Part shown: in pieces, positions 63,980 through 64,000 of the stretch
How the letters are laid out: each line of letters opens with the position of its first letter
Position numbering within the stretch: position 1 is the stretch's first letter
Assembly: GCF_001580365.1 (NCBI RefSeq)
Contig: NZ_CP014480.1
Location: 2,171,008-2,235,007 of the forward strand
Origin: Kocuria turfanensis
GTDB taxonomy: Bacteria; Actinomycetota; Actinomycetes; Actinomycetales; Micrococcaceae
Length of the DNA stretch: 64,000 nucleotides
Direction of reading: 5' to 3'
The notes under the pieces: model-generated
The model's input: only the letters and a program-made list of their open reading frames with translations
What the model was told of the DNA's origin: nothing
Databases searched by the model: none
Program-made: the position numbers and the translations under genes

Positions 63980-64000
63980 ATGACCACGCACCAGCGCACC
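63980..64000 (+). CDS. Start of a gene cut by the window end
   Basis: ATG 63980 lies seven bases after a strong AGGAGG and opens MTTHQRT before the sequence ends. Same direction as the acyl-CoA genes, so probably part of that operon. Product unknown. Confidence 0.6.

Overview
The window is about 72-73% G+C by eye, densely packed, and uses many GTG and TTG starts. Several promoters look leaderless (a TANNNT box 6-7 nt before the start codon). There are GlnR-type nitrogen boxes, and the gene families (TAXI-TRAP, TctCBA, urea-carboxylase-like operon, bifunctional RhaEW) fit a high-GC actinobacterium. A Micrococcaceae member such as Kocuria is my best guess, but no rRNA or marker gene is present to prove it. 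I saw no tRNA, rRNA, CRISPR array, transposase, integrase or origin.

Layout. (1) 1-3753: two acetamidase/formamidase-type genes, one TAT-exported and one shortened without the signature metal-site segment. They share a superimposable promoter with a GlnR-like box, and a LysR regulator lies beside them. (2) 3896-15562: a nine-gene leftward operon (enoyl-CoA hydratase, TAXI-TRAP binding protein, fused TRAP permease, second hydratase, 3-hydroxyacyl-CoA dehydrogenase, type III CoA-transferase, thioesterase, MFS, acyl-CoA dehydrogenase). It is divergent from a clear glutaryl-CoA dehydrogenase, and the whole reads as uptake and beta-oxidation-like breakdown of a small dicarboxylate, possibly glutarate. 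(3) 15716-22603: MFS, an OmpR-type two-component pair with direct repeats in its own promoter, a membrane acyltransferase-like protein, another MFS and a universal stress protein. (4) 22834-28738: tctCBA tricarboxylate transporter, a beta-lactamase-fold lipoprotein and a sodium:solute symporter.

(5) 28799-36888: a complete L-rhamnose regulon (rhaB, rhaEW, rhaI leftward; rhaM, transporter, LacI regulator rightward) with two LacI-type operators on the divergent promoters. (6) 37046-38166: ECF sigma factor overlapping an Ogt DNA-repair gene. (7) 38317-47919: a biotin-dependent urea/guanidine carboxylase operon with two DUF1989 proteins, an allophanate hydrolase split into two overlapping genes, an extra amidase, and a divergent TetR. 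Its promoter carries a double GlnR box and a palindrome, and the palindrome recurs at the distant symporter promoter at 27100. I read this as one nitrogen-scavenging regulon, most likely for guanidine or urea. (8) 47929-57115: asparagine-synthase-like amidotransferase with a tiny leader ORF, a divergent Nramp-type transporter, a PRISE-type reductase, a channel-like protein with a degenerate selectivity filter, zinc alcohol dehydrogenase, a saccharopine-dehydrogenase-like reductase and a TspO-like membrane protein. (9) 57269-64000: GH15 trehalase/glucoamylase, PucR-type regulator, then acyl-CoA dehydrogenase, thiolase, SDR and the first codons of a further gene.

Four of the convergent gene junctions hold short tandem repeats, each with a different unit. 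At 57102-57280 the stop codons of both flanking genes lie inside the array.
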